A stretch of 64,000 bases of DNA from Nocardia africana NBRC 100379. Lineage in GTDB: Bacteria > Actinomycetota > Actinomycetes > Mycobacteriales > Mycobacteriaceae. This document shows, piece by piece, positions 1 through 22,164 of the stretch. The stretch spans positions 124,001-188,000 of the forward strand of contig NZ_BDAV01000009.1 of NCBI RefSeq assembly GCF_001612635.1. Direction: 5' to 3'. Every line of letters begins with the position of its first letter. Within the stretch, counting starts at the first letter, position 1. The notes beneath the pieces are model-generated. The model ran no database searches and was not told where the DNA came from. It saw nothing but the letters and a program-made list of their open reading frames with translations. Both the position numbers and the translations under genes were made by a program.

Positions 1-846
1 CGCGGAGACCGACGAGAAGGCGCCGGCGACGGTCTTGTCGATATCCAGTTCCGGACTCAACCCGAGGTCGATCAGCATGTTGTCGATCGGCCGGGTGAAG
101 CCGGGGCCGAGTTGGTCCGTCTTCCCGAACAGGGGGAGCACGGTCATCGCTTGGCTGATCGGATAGGACAGCGATTGCAGGAATTCGATGAGGTCGGGCG
201 ACTTCCCGCCCATCGTGGTGGCCAGCCGAATCAGGTTTGCGGTCAACGTGGATATCACCTGCTCGCGATCACGCGCGTAATCGGTGAGTTTCCGAGCGCT
301 GTCCAACATCGGCGCGAGACCACCGCCGTCTCCTTGCAACAGTGCGATCGCGTTCCGGGTGAAGGCATTGATTTCGTCGGTGCTCATCGTGGTCAGCACC
401 GGTTGCAATCCGTTGAACAGCTTCGTGATGTCGAAGGAGGGCCTGGTCTTCTCCGACGGCAGGTGTGTGACGGGTTTGCCCGGCTCGCCCGGCACGGACA
501 GATCGACGTACCGGATGCCGGTCAGATTCTGGTATTTCACGGACAGCACGGTGTTTTCGGTCAGCCGGTACGGTTTCGTCAGGGTGATGGCGACCTCGGC
601 GACGTTCCGGCCGGCCCGCCGCAGCCGCCGGATGTCTTTCACCTTTCCGACCAGCACGCCCCTGGTTCGCACGTCACCGTCGACATGCAATCCCGAGACG
701 TCGGTGAAATCCGCGGTATAGCGCCCGGACGCAGTGTCGATCGGATTCTTGATGGCATTGATGACGATGACGAACAACAGCGCGGCGAGTGCCGCGACAA
801 CCGTGAGTTTCGCCAGTCCAAGGGTCAGCCTGATCGAATGGTTCAT
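1..846 (-). CDS. mceB: MCE family lipid-binding protein, MceB-like (3' end cut off by window edge)
   Basis: The first 282 codons run from an ATG at 846 and continue off the left edge. The N-terminus is short and basic, followed by a single membrane anchor (about residues 9-28). An MCE/MlaD domain follows at about 38-120, recognisable from 'ADFTDVSGLHVDGDVRTRG', and then a helical region typical of Mce proteins. In mycobacteria and Nocardia such proteins form a periplasm-spanning hexameric tunnel that works with YrbE permeases and an Mkl ATPase to import lipids or sterols. The start codon overlaps the stop of mceA by 4 nt (ATGA), so translation is probably coupled. It is the fourth gene of the operon yrbEA-yrbEB-mceA-mceB. 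The letter B rests on position only. The substrate cannot be told. Confidence 0.9.
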   Translation of the reverse strand, partial: MNHSIRLTLGLAKLTVVAALAALLFVIVINAIKNPIDTASGRYTADFTDVSGLHVDGDVRTRGVLVGKVKDIRRLRRAGRNVAEVAITLTKPYRLTENTVLSVKYQNLTGIRYVDLSVPGEPGKPVTHLPSEKTRPSFDITKLFNGLQPVLTTMSTDEINAFTRNAIALLQGDGGGLAPMLDSARKLTDYARDREQVISTLTANLIRLATTMGGKSPDLIEFLQSLSYPISQAMTVLPLFGKTDQLGPGFTRPIDNMLIDLGLSPELDIDKTVAGAFSSVSA

Positions 847-1931
847 CGCGGCTGCCCCTGCCCGAGCCCGGCCGGTAGCCCGGACACCGCCAGGGGCGCT
901 GCCACCCCGGGAAAATTGTCCAGGATCAATCGCAGATTCAGAGTCCGGGAGGAGTCGGGACCGGTGAATACCGTGCCGTAGCGGTCGACCATGGCCGACA
1001 GTTGCGACGCCGCCCGGCCGTCGGCCAGCAGCGTCGGCGTGGCGCCCAACAACGCTGCCGCCAGCCCGGTTACGGGAGTGAGCTCGTGCTCGTGTGACTC
1101 CATCAGCGACCCGGCGGCCCCGAACAACTTCACCATGGCCACGTCCATCGCCGTGTTCAGATCGTCCCAATAGGAATCGTCTCGGCCCCATGAGCCGTTC
1201 GGGCCGTGGTTGGTGTTGTTGTCGTAGAGGTTGTACAAGGCGGCTATCGACTGTCCGGTGAATCCGGGGAGCACATCCAGGGTGCGATTCATATCGTCGA
1301 GCAGAATGCTGGGCATCGCCTGCTGGGTCTGCGCGACGCGATCGGCGAACACGATCCCGGCCTGAATCATCGGGGCCAGACCGTCTGCGTACCGGACAAC
1401 TTTGTCGAGGGTATCGATCATCGCCTTCGTCAAGGTGCCGTCGACGACGACCGAACCCTTCTCCAGCATGGTCGACATGGTGAAGTTGTCCGCGGCGCGC
1501 CGAGTCAGCACATCGCCCGCCACGAGTTTTCCGCCGCCCGGCTTCTCGAGGAGGTTGACCGCCGTGACGCCGAAATAATTCTCCGGCCGGAAATCGATGT
1601 CCAGCGCATCGGTCAATCCGCGGATCCCGTTCGGGCGCAATGCCAGATCCATGCCGAGCGTGTCGTCCGACCGGCGCGTCAGCGCCGTCACCTCGCCGAC
1701 TTCGTTACCTCGGAGAATCACCTTGGTTCCGGTATGAACGCCCGGCGCGACCGAGGCGACGTCGACGCGCACGTCGATCGTGTCCGACGAGGTCACCGAC
1801 GGATAGAGCGTTCGGTATCCGATGAACGCGACGGCCGCTACCGTGACCACCGAAGCCGCCGCGATATTCAACATCCAGGCCTGGCGCCGACCGGAGCCGC
1901 GGATGAAATCCTGATTGACAGTCGTGCCCAT
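843..1931 (-). CDS. mceA: MCE family protein, MceA-like
   Basis: 362 aa. The N-terminus has a basic stretch (GSGRRQAW), one membrane anchor at about residues 20-42, and an MCE/MlaD domain at about 50-130 ('SVAPGVHTGTKVILRGNEVG', 'YFGVTAVNLLE'). A long helical C-terminal half is typical of actinobacterial Mce proteins. The family is the substrate-binding and tunnel part of an ABC-type lipid importer. The ATG at 1931 lies 3 nt after the yrbEB stop, and the gene overlaps mceB by 4 nt, so it is one transcript with its neighbours. No lipoprotein motif is visible, which fits the A position rather than E. Confidence 0.92.
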   Translation of the reverse strand: MGTTVNQDFIRGSGRRQAWMLNIAAASVVTVAAVAFIGYRTLYPSVTSSDTIDVRVDVASVAPGVHTGTKVILRGNEVGEVTALTRRSDDTLGMDLALRPNGIRGLTDALDIDFRPENYFGVTAVNLLEKPGGGKLVAGDVLTRRAADNFTMSTMLEKGSVVVDGTLTKAMIDTLDKVVRYADGLAPMIQAGIVFADRVAQTQQAMPSILLDDMNRTLDVLPGFTGQSIAALYNLYDNNTNHGPNGSWGRDDSYWDDLNTAMDVAMVKLFGAAGSLMESHEHELTPVTGLAAALLGATPTLLADGRAASQLSAMVDRYGTVFTGPDSSRTLNLRLILDNFPGVAAPLAVSGLPAGLGQGQPR

Positions 1932-1934
1932 CCT

Positions 1935-2807
1935 TCATCCCTTGAATATCAGAACCGGACTGAGGCCCCACATGGCCACGGTCATAGCGAAATTCAGCAC
2001 CACGATGACGACGAGACTGGCCCGGATCGCCCGTCCCGACGCCGCGCCCACCCCGACCGGCCCGCCGGAAGCGAAGTATCCGTAATAGCAGTGAATGAGC
2101 GTGGCGGCCGCGCAGAACAGCAGCACCTTGGCCACCGAGGCGACCAGATCCGGAAAACTCAGGAACATGCGGAAGTAGTGATCGTAGGTCCCGGCCGGTT
2201 GTCGGTAGAACGTCTTCACGACGATGCTGCCGGTCACGAAACTGATCGTCAGCGCCATCAGATATCCGGGCAGCACCACCAGCATCCCGCCGATCAAGCG
2301 GGTTCCGACCACGAACGGAATCGCTTGCAGTCCCATCGATTCGGTGGCATCGATCTCTTCGGAGATCCGCATCGAGCCGATCTCCGCCGTCATCCGGCAC
2401 CCGGCCTGCGCCGCGAACCCGACGCCGGTCATGATCGGTGCGATCACGCGCAGATTCGCGAAAGACCCGATGATCCCGGTCAGTGCGCCGAAGCCGAGCA
2501 GGTTCAGAGCCGTGAACGACTCGATCGCAACGACGGCGCCCACGGCAACACCCAGGAACAACATGAGGCTGACGACGCCGCCGTCGACGATCAACGACCC
2601 ACTGCCCCAGGCCATTTTGTTCATGGTCTCGAACATCGCCTTGCGATAGTGGCGGACGGTGATCGGCAGCAGATAGAGCGTCCTGCCGATGAATACGGTG
2701 ATCTGCCCGAGTTCCCGCACGGCGCCGGTGAATTGCCGATGAATCGACTGCGCCAACCGCACGAGAGCGGCCCCCGATGCTGCTGGTGTCATATTCGTGC
2801 TGTCCAT
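1935..2807 (-). CDS. yrbEB: YrbE/MlaE-family ABC transporter permease, second of pair
   Basis: 290 aa integral membrane protein of the MlaE/YrbE family, the permease of the Mce lipid importer. Visible hallmarks are the N-terminal amphipathic segment before 'GSLIVDGGVVSLMLFLGV' and the conserved coupling region 'AEIGSMRISEEIDATESMG' (E-I-D-A near residue 160). About five to six hydrophobic segments follow, ending in 'GLSPVLIFKG'. The ATG at 2807 was chosen. An in-frame GTG at 2813 would overlap the yrbEA stop as GTGA and is a reasonable alternative. Neither has a strong ribosome-binding site, which fits translational coupling to the gene 2 nt upstream. Confidence 0.92.
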   Translation of the reverse strand: MDSTNMTPAASGAALVRLAQSIHRQFTGAVRELGQITVFIGRTLYLLPITVRHYRKAMFETMNKMAWGSGSLIVDGGVVSLMLFLGVAVGAVVAIESFTALNLLGFGALTGIIGSFANLRVIAPIMTGVGFAAQAGCRMTAEIGSMRISEEIDATESMGLQAIPFVVGTRLIGGMLVVLPGYLMALTISFVTGSIVVKTFYRQPAGTYDHYFRMFLSFPDLVASVAKVLLFCAAATLIHCYYGYFASGGPVGVGAASGRAIRASLVVIVVLNFAMTVAMWGLSPVLIFKG

Positions 2808-2809
2808 GC

Positions 2810-3700
2810 TCACGCCAGATGCGCCGGAAAGAACATCTGCTGAAGTTGGCTGACGAGCAGATTCGTGACGAAGATGCAAAACACGCTCAGCACTACCGAG
2901 GCGTTCACCGCGTTCGCCACTCCCTTCGGGCCACCCTTGGCCTCGAGACCGCGCAGGCTCGCGATCAAGACCACGATGCCGGCGAACAACAGGGACTTCA
3001 CGACGGCGAAGGCGACGTCGGTCGGAGTGGCGAAGGCGCCGAATGTCTGCCAGAAGCTGCCTGGCACAACATGATTGACGCCCGACGAGATTGCCAGTCC
3101 GGTGACGACACCCGCCGCGATGATGATGATGCACAGCACCGGCGCGATGGCGATCATTGCCAGGAAGCGCGGCATGACCAGGCGTTCGAGCGGGTCCACC
3201 CCCATGACCCGCATCGCGTCGATCTCCTCGCGGACCGCGCGTGCTCCCAGATCGGAGGCGATCGCCGAGGCGGCAGCGCCGCTCATCAGCATGCCGGCGG
3301 CCATCGGCGCTCCCTGTCCCACCACGCCGAGACCGCTGGCCGCACCCGCGAGGGAATTGGCTCCGACCTGATTCATGATCCCGCCGACCTCGACCGCGAC
3401 TTCACCGCCGATCGGAATCGCCATCAGCAGCCCGGGAAGCGTCGTGACCTGGAGCAGTAGCCAGGTCTGATCGACGATCTCGCTCACGGGTAGCCGCCCG
3501 CGAACCAGGTCGGTGATCGCGTACCGGACCACGGCCGCGCTCAGCGCCGCGGACCTGCCGATGCCGGCGAGCGACGCGATCGGAGCCTCGCGCAGATATC
3601 GGGCGAGGCCGGCGCTTCTTCGACCCGAATTCTCGGGACCGACCGGCTCTGGCCCGGGTTGATCCGAGGGCCGCTCGGTGATCGCCTGCGTTGAAGTCAT
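2810..3700 (-). CDS. yrbEA: YrbE/MlaE-family ABC transporter permease, first of pair
   Basis: 296 aa MlaE/YrbE permease and first gene of the mce operon. The N-terminal 40 residues are polar and probably disordered. The core carries the family signature 'GARAVREEIDAMRVMGVDP' (EIDAMRVMG near residue 160) and about five hydrophobic segments. With yrbEB it would form the heterodimeric membrane part of an Mce importer. The ATPase (Mkl/MceG) is normally encoded elsewhere in these genomes and is not in this window. The ATG at 3700 is followed upstream by a 192-bp divergent spacer holding a palindrome (3854-3865) that may also control this operon. Confidence 0.93.
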   Translation of the reverse strand: MTSTQAITERPSDQPGPEPVGPENSGRRSAGLARYLREAPIASLAGIGRSAALSAAVVRYAITDLVRGRLPVSEIVDQTWLLLQVTTLPGLLMAIPIGGEVAVEVGGIMNQVGANSLAGAASGLGVVGQGAPMAAGMLMSGAAASAIASDLGARAVREEIDAMRVMGVDPLERLVMPRFLAMIAIAPVLCIIIIAAGVVTGLAISSGVNHVVPGSFWQTFGAFATPTDVAFAVVKSLLFAGIVVLIASLRGLEAKGGPKGVANAVNASVVLSVFCIFVTNLLVSQLQQMFFPAHLA

Positions 3701-3853
3701 CGAGGGTTTCCTGTTCTCCGCGGTATCCGCTGTGCGGCAAGCGACATACGGCCGGGCCGGCAGAGTCGCGCTCGGGTGCGGATGGGGTAGGCCGACGTGG
3801 ACGTCGATTGCGTCATGCGTATTGCCATTCAGATGTGATGTGCGCCATGCTGC

Positions 3854-3865
3854 TAGATCAATCTA
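3854..3865. promoter_or_regulatory. Palindromic operator candidate, copy 1 (TAGAT-N2-ATCTA)
   Basis: TAGATCAATCTA is a perfect 5-bp inverted repeat with a 2-bp centre. It lies 28 nt before the VOC start codon, between the probable promoter and the AGGAGG ribosome-binding site. The same sequence in the opposite orientation is at 4515-4526 before the amidohydrolase. Two copies of an AT-rich 12-mer in DNA this GC-rich are unlikely by chance. The length and symmetry suit a TetR- or GntR-type repressor. No such regulator gene is adjacent. Confidence 0.6.
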
Positions 3866-3892
3866 TCTATGTCAATACGAGGAGGCAGGCAC

Positions 3893-4432
3893 ATGCTCGA
3901 GGTAAGTCGGTTTTGCCAGATGGCTTGGGTGGTGGACGATCTCGACGCCGCCGTGCGGCAGTGGCGGCAGACCACCGGAATCGGACCGTTCTTCATGGGT
4001 GCGCACATCGGCGGGATGATCACCGAGATGACACATCGCGGCCGGCCGGCGGCGGTGGACATGAGCGCCGCCATTGCCCAGGCGGGGCCGGTTCTGATCG
4101 AACTCATCCAGCAGCACGACGCGGATCCGTCGCCGTATCGCGACGTCTATGCCGAAGGGGAAAGCGGACTGCATCATGTCCAAGCCTTCGTCGACGACGT
4201 CGAGGCGCAATGCCGTAACTACCAGGACCTCGGCTTCGAGGTGGTGATGACCGGATTGGTCGCAGGGCAGACGCCGGTCGCCTACGTGGACACCCGGCCT
4301 ATGATCGGTTGCATGACCGAGCTGATGGCGCGGGAAGGGATCGCGGCGCAGATGTACGGTGCCGTGGCCGCGGTCGCGGCGGACTGGGACGGCTCCGATC
4401 CGGTCCGCGACATGGCAACGCTGATGTCCTGA
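3893..4432 (+). CDS. VOC-fold (glyoxalase/dioxygenase superfamily) protein
   Basis: 179 aa. The ATG at 3893 was chosen because GAGGAGG (3879-3885) sits 7 nt upstream; an upstream in-frame ATG at 3869 lacks this. The protein has the two beta-alpha-beta-beta-beta repeats of the VOC fold: 'FCQMAWVVDDLDAAVRQW' opens the first and 'GLHHVQAFVDDVEAQCRNY' the second. Possible metal ligands are His in 'LHHVQ' and Glu in 'PVLIELIQ'. Actinobacterial members of this group are often found beside catabolic genes for aromatic or steroid compounds, and many act as isomerases, epimerases or dioxygenases. It probably starts a catabolic set with the amidohydrolase and SDR downstream, divergent from the mce importer. 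The exact reaction is unknown. Confidence 0.85.
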   Translation: MLEVSRFCQMAWVVDDLDAAVRQWRQTTGIGPFFMGAHIGGMITEMTHRGRPAAVDMSAAIAQAGPVLIELIQQHDADPSPYRDVYAEGESGLHHVQAFVDDVEAQCRNYQDLGFEVVMTGLVAGQTPVAYVDTRPMIGCMTELMAREGIAAQMYGAVAAVAADWDGSDPVRDMATLMS

Positions 4433-4514
4433 GACGTACCGGTCGAACGTCGCTGTCGCCGGCCGGCGGGGAATCGTCGGCCTTCGATTTGGGCGTTACA
4501 GCCACGCGACTAAT

Positions 4515-4526
4515 TAGATTGATCTA
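4515..4526. promoter_or_regulatory. Palindromic operator candidate, copy 2 (TAGAT-N2-ATCTA)
   Basis: TAGATTGATCTA is the reverse complement of the palindrome at 3854-3865. It lies 71 nt before the amidohydrolase start, inside a short AT-rich patch (TAATTAGATTGATCTATTTT) that stands out from its surroundings and probably holds the promoter. Sharing the site with the VOC gene suggests a common regulator. Confidence 0.58.
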
Positions 4527-4596
4527 TTTTGGCGTTGTCCCTGTAGCGGTCGCTACCTGGTCCGCCGGATCGCGCCACCAACGACGGAGAGGCATC

Positions 4597-5829
4597 ATGA
4601 CAGTCCGAACCGAGCAACCCGATCTCTCGACATACTCTCTGCCGGAGGAGATTTCACATCTCGCCGGCCGGATCAACGACACCGATACCCACGGCGCGAT
4701 GCCAGTCAAACGATGGACCGACGTCTACGGCAAGGAGTGTGAACCGCTCGCCGAAGCCGTCGTGACCGCGTCCCGCGCGGGAGTAGCCATCGTCGAGAAT
4801 CCCGATCTGGAGACCGACGAGGCGGAAATCAACGCGCACACCGTGTGGAACCTCAAGATGGAGCAGGCGCCGGGGGCTTTCGATCTCGACCGCCGCATCG
4901 AGGTCATGGACTTCACGGGCGTCCGCCGTCAGATCCTGTATCCCGATATCGCCGCGATCACCACATTCGGGCTGTACAACAAGGCCGACGATCCGAAGGT
5001 GTTCCGGTCCATCACCGGCGACCGGCGTGGCTATGCGCTGCGCCTGATGGACATCTACAACGACTGGTGTGGTCAGGTCTCACGGACCTACGACCGGCTG
5101 CGGCCGGCGGCGCTGCTCGTCGCCGACACCCCGGAGGAGATGATCGGCAAGGCCGAGAATCTGCTGAAATCCGGGGTTCGCGCGATCATGGTCGCGGTCG
5201 ATGAACTGCCCGGGGGCGTATCGCCCGCCAGCACTCGCCTGGATCCGCTGTGGGCCATGCTCGCCGAAGCCAAATGTCCTGTGCTGTCGCACATTTCGGT
5301 CGCCGAGAAATTCCTCAGGACCCTCGAATGGCGCAATGCTCCGGCATTCGAAGGCTGGATGGCGGGTGCCGAATTCTCGCTGGATCCGTGGACGATGACG
5401 AGCATTCACCTGCCGGTGCAGAACTATGTGTCGACGATGATTCTGGGCGGCGTCTTCGACCGCCACCCGGAGTTGATCTTCGGCGCGTCCGAATTCACCG
5501 GGCACTGGGTGGGCCCGTTGGCGGAGAACATGGACAGGTTCTACGGCTCCACGCCGTTCCCGACCGAGCAGGGCTTCACCAAGCTGTCGCTGCGGCCCTC
5601 GGAGTACGTGAGCCGCAATGTCCGCGTCACCTGCTTCCACTTCGAGGACGTCGGAACATATATCGACCGGTACGGATTCGAGGATGTCTTCTGCTATGCG
5701 AGCGACTACCCGCACCACGAAGGCGGCCGGGACCCGATCACGAGCTTCGTGAAGAGCCTGTCCGGGAAGGGCGCCGCGACGCTGCAGAAGTTCTTCGTCG
5801 ACAACGGGCGAGTGCTGTTGCCGGACTAG
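4597..5829 (+). CDS. Amidohydrolase family protein (ACMSD-like, amidohydrolase_2)
   Basis: 410 aa. The ATG at 4597 follows GGAGAGG (4585-4591), and no domain sequence precedes it. It belongs to the metal-dependent TIM-barrel amidohydrolase_2 group that includes aminocarboxymuconate-semialdehyde decarboxylase. Visible landmarks are 'RINDTDTHGAM' near residue 27, 'DRRIEVMDFTGVRRQILYP', a mid-barrel His in 'PVLSHISV', the 'GASEFTGHWVG' strand, and the C-terminal 'ASDYPHHEGG' with its conserved Asp. The usual H-x-H after the first strand is reduced to a single His (DTDTHG), so the metal site or chemistry may be unusual. It is probably a C-C hydrolase or decarboxylase acting on a ring-cleavage-type substrate. 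It sits between the VOC and SDR genes. Confidence 0.88.
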   Translation: MTVRTEQPDLSTYSLPEEISHLAGRINDTDTHGAMPVKRWTDVYGKECEPLAEAVVTASRAGVAIVENPDLETDEAEINAHTVWNLKMEQAPGAFDLDRRIEVMDFTGVRRQILYPDIAAITTFGLYNKADDPKVFRSITGDRRGYALRLMDIYNDWCGQVSRTYDRLRPAALLVADTPEEMIGKAENLLKSGVRAIMVAVDELPGGVSPASTRLDPLWAMLAEAKCPVLSHISVAEKFLRTLEWRNAPAFEGWMAGAEFSLDPWTMTSIHLPVQNYVSTMILGGVFDRHPELIFGASEFTGHWVGPLAENMDRFYGSTPFPTEQGFTKLSLRPSEYVSRNVRVTCFHFEDVGTYIDRYGFEDVFCYASDYPHHEGGRDPITSFVKSLSGKGAATLQKFFVDNGRVLLPD

Positions 5830-5986
5830 CGAATCGACACCACCCGCCCGCGGCTGTGCACGCGGCGAGTGAGCGCCCGGGGCGCGCAGGCGGACAGGTC
5901 TCGCGCCCCGGGTTCGGTCCTTCGCGACGGCGGACCGTCCACCCCACACACCACTACCTTTCATCGATGGAATAGAGGAGAACATC

Positions 5987-6862
5987 ATGGTTTGGCCTGC
6001 AGGAGAAGCCGCATTCGTGACCGGGGCTGTCTCGGGCATCGGGCTCGGCATCGCGCGAGCGCTCGTCGCGCAGGGGGCCAAGGTCGCACTCGCCGACATC
6101 GACGGCGCCCGGCTGGCCGATATCGCCGCGGAATTGGCCGCCGCCGGGGGAGTGGTCACCACCGTGGAACTCGATGTGAGTGACGCCGACGCCTGGGAGG
6201 CCGCCGCGGACCGCGCCGAGGAAGCACTCGGACCGATCTCCATCCTGTGCAACAATGCCGGCGTCAACGGCGGCGGGGCGATCGACCGGACACCGCTGGA
6301 AGTCTGGCACTGGGTCCATCGGATCAACACCGACGCGCAGTTCATCGGTGTCTCGGCATTCTTGCCGCGCTTCAGGTCTCGGGGCGGGCGCGCGCACATC
6401 ACCAACACCGCCTCCATGGCGGGACTGGTGCCGATGGCGACCGTCGGCGCCTACGTGTCCTCGAAGTTCGCCGCCGTCGGCTTCACCAGGGTGCTCCGCG
6501 AGGAAGTCCGTGGCACCGATATCGGTGTTTCTTTGCTGTGTCCGGGCTCGGTACACACCCGGATCGGTGAAAACGCCGAGAAGGCACAGGCGAAGCTGCT
6601 GGGACGAGAGCCCGATGCCGCCGTGATGGCACAGAACAGCGCGCTGCTGGCCACCGGCGCCGACCCCGACCGGGTCGGCGAGCAGGTTGTCGAGGCGATG
6701 CAGGCGGGGCAGTTTCTGATCATCACCCACCGTGAGTGGGAGCCGCTCGTCGTCTCGTGGAATCGCGAGGTCGAGCGCACCTTCGCCGAATGGGACGGCC
6801 GCTACGGCGCCGATGTGTCGGCGCAGATGCTCGTCGCGGGAGCCAACCCGGTCGCCTCCTAG
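5987..6862 (+). CDS. SDR family NAD(P)-dependent oxidoreductase
   Basis: 291 aa classical short-chain dehydrogenase. The ATG at 5987 follows AGAGGAG (5974-5980). Rossmann motif TGAVSGIG is at about residues 12-19, Asp in 'LADID' at the end of strand 2 favours NAD(H), and NNAG is at about 90. The catalytic Ser and 'YVSSK' (Y-x3-K) fall at about 145-165. The C-terminal 'EWEPLVVSWNREVERTFAEW' is an extension common in mycobacterial and nocardial SDRs of lipid or xenobiotic catabolism. It is the third gene of the set facing away from the mce operon. A hairpin at 6892-6926 probably ends the transcript. Confidence 0.92.
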   Translation: MVWPAGEAAFVTGAVSGIGLGIARALVAQGAKVALADIDGARLADIAAELAAAGGVVTTVELDVSDADAWEAAADRAEEALGPISILCNNAGVNGGGAIDRTPLEVWHWVHRINTDAQFIGVSAFLPRFRSRGGRAHITNTASMAGLVPMATVGAYVSSKFAAVGFTRVLREEVRGTDIGVSLLCPGSVHTRIGENAEKAQAKLLGREPDAAVMAQNSALLATGADPDRVGEQVVEAMQAGQFLIITHREWEPLVVSWNREVERTFAEWDGRYGADVSAQMLVAGANPVAS

Positions 6863-7534
6863 CCCGTATTCGTCACCCGGTCACTCGGCGGTCACCTGCC
6901 CCTGCACTCCGGCGGGCGGCAGGTGAATCTCCGATGGTTGTGCCGGTGCTTATCGTGGCTGCCGGATCTGGAGGTGGCAACAACGCGCGGGCCCGCACCG
7001 GCCGGCGGGGCTTCGTCAGAGAATCGCGCCCGCGACCTCCATGGGGTCTCATGCTGAGCGAGTGTTGTGTATTCTTGCTGCGGCCGTTGCCCTGGTCGCG
7101 GCTACTCGGTGGCGAACGATGCGCTCGACCCGTCGTACCGATGAGGACGTCACCGGCGACCCGGCATTCGATCGACGGCCGCCGCAGCTGTTCCGGACAA
7201 TCACACATCGCGGGTACCCGCGAATCGGCATTTCTCACAACCTCGATTCCGCGGGCCGTCCATGGGCATTCGCGGGCCGGTTGCGCCACCGGAAACCGCG
7301 CGCCGTCGATCCTGCCGTTGACGGTGAGTTAGCGCGGCCCGGCGGTTGTTTGCGATGAAATAGCTATATCTGCCTGTGGCGTTCGCGGCCGAAGATCACG
7401 ACATCGTTACCAGTCCGGCCGCAACAGGGCTCCGAATCATAGGGCGTGGATCACGTCCTCCCGCTGGCGCGCGCTTTTCGCCCCGCGGCCGGGGACCGGG
7501 GAGTTGCGTATACAGCGGCAGAACGGAGTGATTG
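6863..7534. other. 672-bp intergenic region before the NRPS
   Basis: No convincing gene. It begins with a hairpin terminator for the SDR gene (6892-6926). The second half has the only AT-rich patch (around 7358-7372, GATGAAATAGCTATATC), the best place for the NRPS promoter. A reading frame at 7041-7358 opens with a short hydrophobic stretch, but has no ribosome-binding site and degenerates into Arg/Pro-rich sequence. I looked for an IdeR/DmdR-type iron box (TTAGGTTAGGCTAACCTAA-like) and saw none. No MbtH-like gene is present. Confidence 0.6.
6892..6926 (+). terminator. Hairpin terminator candidate after the SDR gene
   Basis: TCACCTGCC (6892-6900) pairs perfectly with GGCAGGTGA (6918-6926) around a 17-nt loop, 30 nt after the SDR stop. 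There is no T-tract, which is common in high-GC actinobacteria. Confidence 0.45.
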
Positions 7535-21174
<13,640 letters not shown>

Positions 21175-21178
<4 letters not shown>

Positions 21179-22164
21179 GTTTGGCAGTGGAAGTCACCGA
21201 TCTGGTCAAGACCTACGGTAAGGCCCGGGTACTCGACGGCATCGATCTGGAGATCCCGTCGGGGACCGTGATGGGTCTGCTCGGTCCCAACGGCGCCGGA
21301 AAGACGACGACGGTCCGGATCGTCACCACCCTGTTGAAACCGACCTCCGGCACCGTCCGGGTCGCCGGTGTCGACGTGGTGCATCATCCGGCGCGGGTGC
21401 GCACCCGGATCGGGCTGTCGGGACAGTACGCCGCCGTCGACGAGAACCTGTCCGGGTTCGAGAACCTGCGGATGGTGGCCCGGCTGTACGGCATGGACCA
21501 CAAGAAGTCCGCCGAGCGCGCGACCGAACTGCTCTCGGCGCTGGGGCTGGAACATGCGGCCGGGCGGCGCGCGGGCACCTATTCCGGTGGTATGGCCCGC
21601 CGCCTGGACCTCGCGGGTGCGCTGGTGGCGCGGCCGACGGTGGTGGTGCTCGACGAGCCGACCACCGGCCTGGACCCGCGCGGCCGGCTGGACATGTGGA
21701 AGGTGATCGGCGATCTGGTCGACGACGGCACCACCGTGCTGCTGACCACCCAGTATCTGGAGGAGGCCGATCAGCTGGCCGACCGGATCACGGTGATCGA
21801 CAAGGGCAAGGTGATCGCGCGCGGCTCCGCCGACGAACTGAAGACCTCGATCGGCGGGGACCGGCTCACCGTCACCCTCGCCGAGGGGCAGGACCCGGGC
21901 CCGGCGAAATCCGTGCTGAGCGAGGTCGGCCTCGGCGAGCCGATCCACGAGCCGGGCGCCGATCACGTGTCGATCGTGGTCGGCGACGGCACCCGCACCA
22001 TGGTCGAGGCGTTGCGCCGGCTCGACGACGCCGGCGTGTGCGCGGTGGACGCGGAGGTGACCCGGCCCAGTCTCGACGATGTGTTCCTGTCGCTGACCGG
22101 CACGCCCGCCGAGCCGATCGAAGAATCCGAAACCGAAGACGTAGCAGAGGAGATCATGTCGTGA
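21175..22164 (+). CDS. DrrA-type ABC transporter ATP-binding protein
   Basis: 329 aa daunorubicin-resistance-type ATPase. Walker A GPNGAGKTT is near residue 40, signature YSGGMARRLDLA near 140, Walker B VVVLDEPTTGLDP near 160, and the switch region 'TTQYLEEADQL' near 195. A C-terminal 100-residue regulatory tail is typical of the DrrA family. The GTG start at 21175 overlaps the NRPS stop as GTGA and is preceded by GGAGGAG, so NRPS and exporter are made together. It pairs with the membrane protein that overlaps its own stop. It probably exports the NRPS product. Confidence 0.94.

Noticed and set aside
4309..4596. An N-terminal extension of the amidohydrolase
   Set aside because: It overlaps the VOC gene's end and the promoter/operator region, and is low-complexity. 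The ATG at 4597 has a proper ribosome-binding site.
7041..7358. A possible small membrane or secreted protein before the NRPS
   Set aside because: It has a short hydrophobic opening only, no ribosome-binding site, and the rest looks non-coding.
6863..7534. An IdeR iron box before the NRPS
   Set aside because: Reading both strands, no 19-bp TTAGGTTAG-type dyad was seen. This weakens but does not exclude a siderophore role.
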